The position numbers and the translations under genes were made by a program. The notes beneath the pieces are model-generated. The model ran no database searches, was not told the DNA's origin, and saw nothing but the letters and a program-made list of their open reading frames with translations. A stretch of DNA of 6,717 nucleotides from Negativicoccus succinicivorans (lineage in GTDB: Bacteria > Bacillota > Negativicutes > Veillonellales > Negativicoccaceae): positions 1-6,717 of the forward strand of contig NZ_JAHAHH010000071.1 of the NCBI RefSeq assembly GCF_018373335.1, given 5' to 3'. Shown in pieces: positions 5,964 to 6,717 of this stretch. Numbering within the stretch: the first letter of the stretch is position 1; every line of letters starts with the position of its first letter.

Positions 5964-6688
5964 AAACGGAGCATCTGTGTTTTGCGTACGCTGACGGTCA
6001 CGAAGTGATTCATGATCTTTCGCTGGCGTTTGCGGCCGATGAAATCACCGCTTTAGTCGGCAAAAACGGTAGCGGTAAAACGACATTGACACGACTTTTG
6101 ATGGGACTGGAACGGCCGACCTCCGGACGCATCGAGCTGAACGGTCGGGAACTGACGAGATTATCCGCAAGTGAACGCAGTCATGTTTTGGGATATGTAT
6201 TTCAACAGGCGGATCGACAACTTTTTTGCACCACGGTGTACGATGAAATCGCATTCGGCCCGCTCGAGCAGGGACGCGACAAGGCAGAGACTCGCGCGAA
6301 AGCGGAGGCGGCGCTGAAATTATGCGGACTGGAAGAAGAACGTGACGCATACCCGCCGCTTCTTTCGCGGGCGAAAAAGCAACGTGTCGCATTGGCCTCG
6401 GCAGTGGCGCTCGGCGCGGAATTTCTCATCCTTGATGAACCGACGAGCGGCATTTCGCCGGCGGATATCCGCCAGCTGATGCAAATTTTAACAAAATTGA
6501 CGGCAGCGGGATTGGGAATTATTTTAGTCACGCACGCGCCCGATGTGGTACAACGGTACGCGCAACGCGTCGTGATGCTGGCCGACGGTCGCGTCGTTTA
6601 TAACGGCGAGCCGCAAAAATTTTTAGCAAGCATGTACCGCGACGGGCGGGACGTTTCCCATCATACCGATGACGGAGGTGCAAAATGA
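5957..6688 (+). CDS. ECF transporter ATP-binding protein (second ATPase of the pair)
   Basis: 243 residues; starts inside the previous gene (ATGCTGA overlap) with GGGGAGG 4 nt before the ATG. It is a full-length ECF-type ABC ATPase: aromatic A-loop region LCFAYADG (7-14), Walker A GKNGSGKTT (35-43), intact Q-loop VFQ (Gln83) with the ECF-typical second Gln88 in RQLF, Walker B FLILDE (156-161) and switch His193 (VTHAP). Two elements that reach across the dimer are degenerate: the signature reads LSRAKKQR (136-143) instead of LSGGQ.QR, and the D-loop reads SGISP with Ser167 in place of Asp. It should pair with the ATPase half of the upstream fusion and be held by EcfT. Its own Walker A/B site would be completed by the intact LSGGQ of the partner, so this is the likely catalytic site. 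Confidence 0.92.
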   Translation: MLKTEHLCFAYADGHEVIHDLSLAFAADEITALVGKNGSGKTTLTRLLMGLERPTSGRIELNGRELTRLSASERSHVLGYVFQQADRQLFCTTVYDEIAFGPLEQGRDKAETRAKAEAALKLCGLEEERDAYPPLLSRAKKQRVALASAVALGAEFLILDEPTSGISPADIRQLMQILTKLTAAGLGIILVTHAPDVVQRYAQRVVMLADGRVVYNGEPQKFLASMYRDGRDVSHHTDDGGAK

Positions 6689-6717
6689 CGCGCTTGGTTC
6701 CTTTAACAAAAATTTTC
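6685..6717 (+). CDS. ecfT: Probable EcfT transmembrane scaffold, 5' fragment
   Basis: Only 11 codons are visible before the right edge (MTRLVPLTKIF). ATG 6685 overlaps the stop of the second ATPase (ATGA), with GGAGG 6 nt upstream. The motif PLTK near the N-terminus is typical of EcfT proteins, and EcfT is the one ECF part still missing from this operon, so the identity rests mainly on context. Confidence 0.6.
   Translation, partial: MTRLVPLTKIF

Overview
The window looks like chromosome of a moderately GC-rich Firmicute. The pointers are strong AGGAGG-type Shine-Dalgarno (SD) sites, a T-box leader, ECF-type vitamin/amino-acid transporters and a minimal TatAC pathway. The gene style (extended -10 promoters, RibU, fused ECF parts) suggests a Negativicutes-like anaerobe, but that is inference and no marker gene here proves it. 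There is no mobile element, rRNA, tRNA or CRISPR array.

Layout. (1) 1-887, minus: an HD-domain metal-dependent phosphohydrolase with a clear twin-arginine signal peptide, cut by the left edge. Its leader (895-949) can fold into a nested hairpin whose outer arm is exactly complementary to the gene's own SD. (2) 1115-2040, plus: tatA and tatC overlapping by 4 nt, divergent from the HD gene, so a Tat substrate sits beside its translocase. (3) 2041-2069: a strong bidirectional terminator. (4) 2068-2634, minus: a RibU-type riboflavin ECF S component with its own extended -10 promoter and a possible 8-codon leader ORF, but no room for an FMN riboswitch. (5) 2713-4092, minus: a sodium:solute symporter. 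An extended -10 promoter argues that its start is the internal GTG at 4092, not the upstream ATG at 4122. (6) 4210-4540, plus: a near-consensus promoter followed by a complete T-box leader and terminator. (7) 4566 to the right edge, plus: a tightly overlapping ECF transporter operon. It encodes a TrpP-like S component fused to an ECF ATPase, a second ECF ATPase, and the first 11 codons of what is probably the EcfT scaffold.

How they work together. The T-box reads as tryptophan-specific: its specifier codon is UGG and its antiterminator bulge UGGC matches the G discriminator base of tRNA-Trp. The leader should therefore switch on a dedicated tryptophan importer when uncharged tRNA-Trp accumulates. 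The importer is unusual in two ways. Substrate-binding and ATPase subunits are one polypeptide. The motif losses in the two ATPases (Q-loop and H-loop in one, signature and D-loop in the other) all fall in the same composite ATP site, which predicts one working and one degenerate site.

The most notable points are this asymmetric S-A fused importer, the exported HD enzyme paired with TatAC, and the SD-masking leader of the HD gene.
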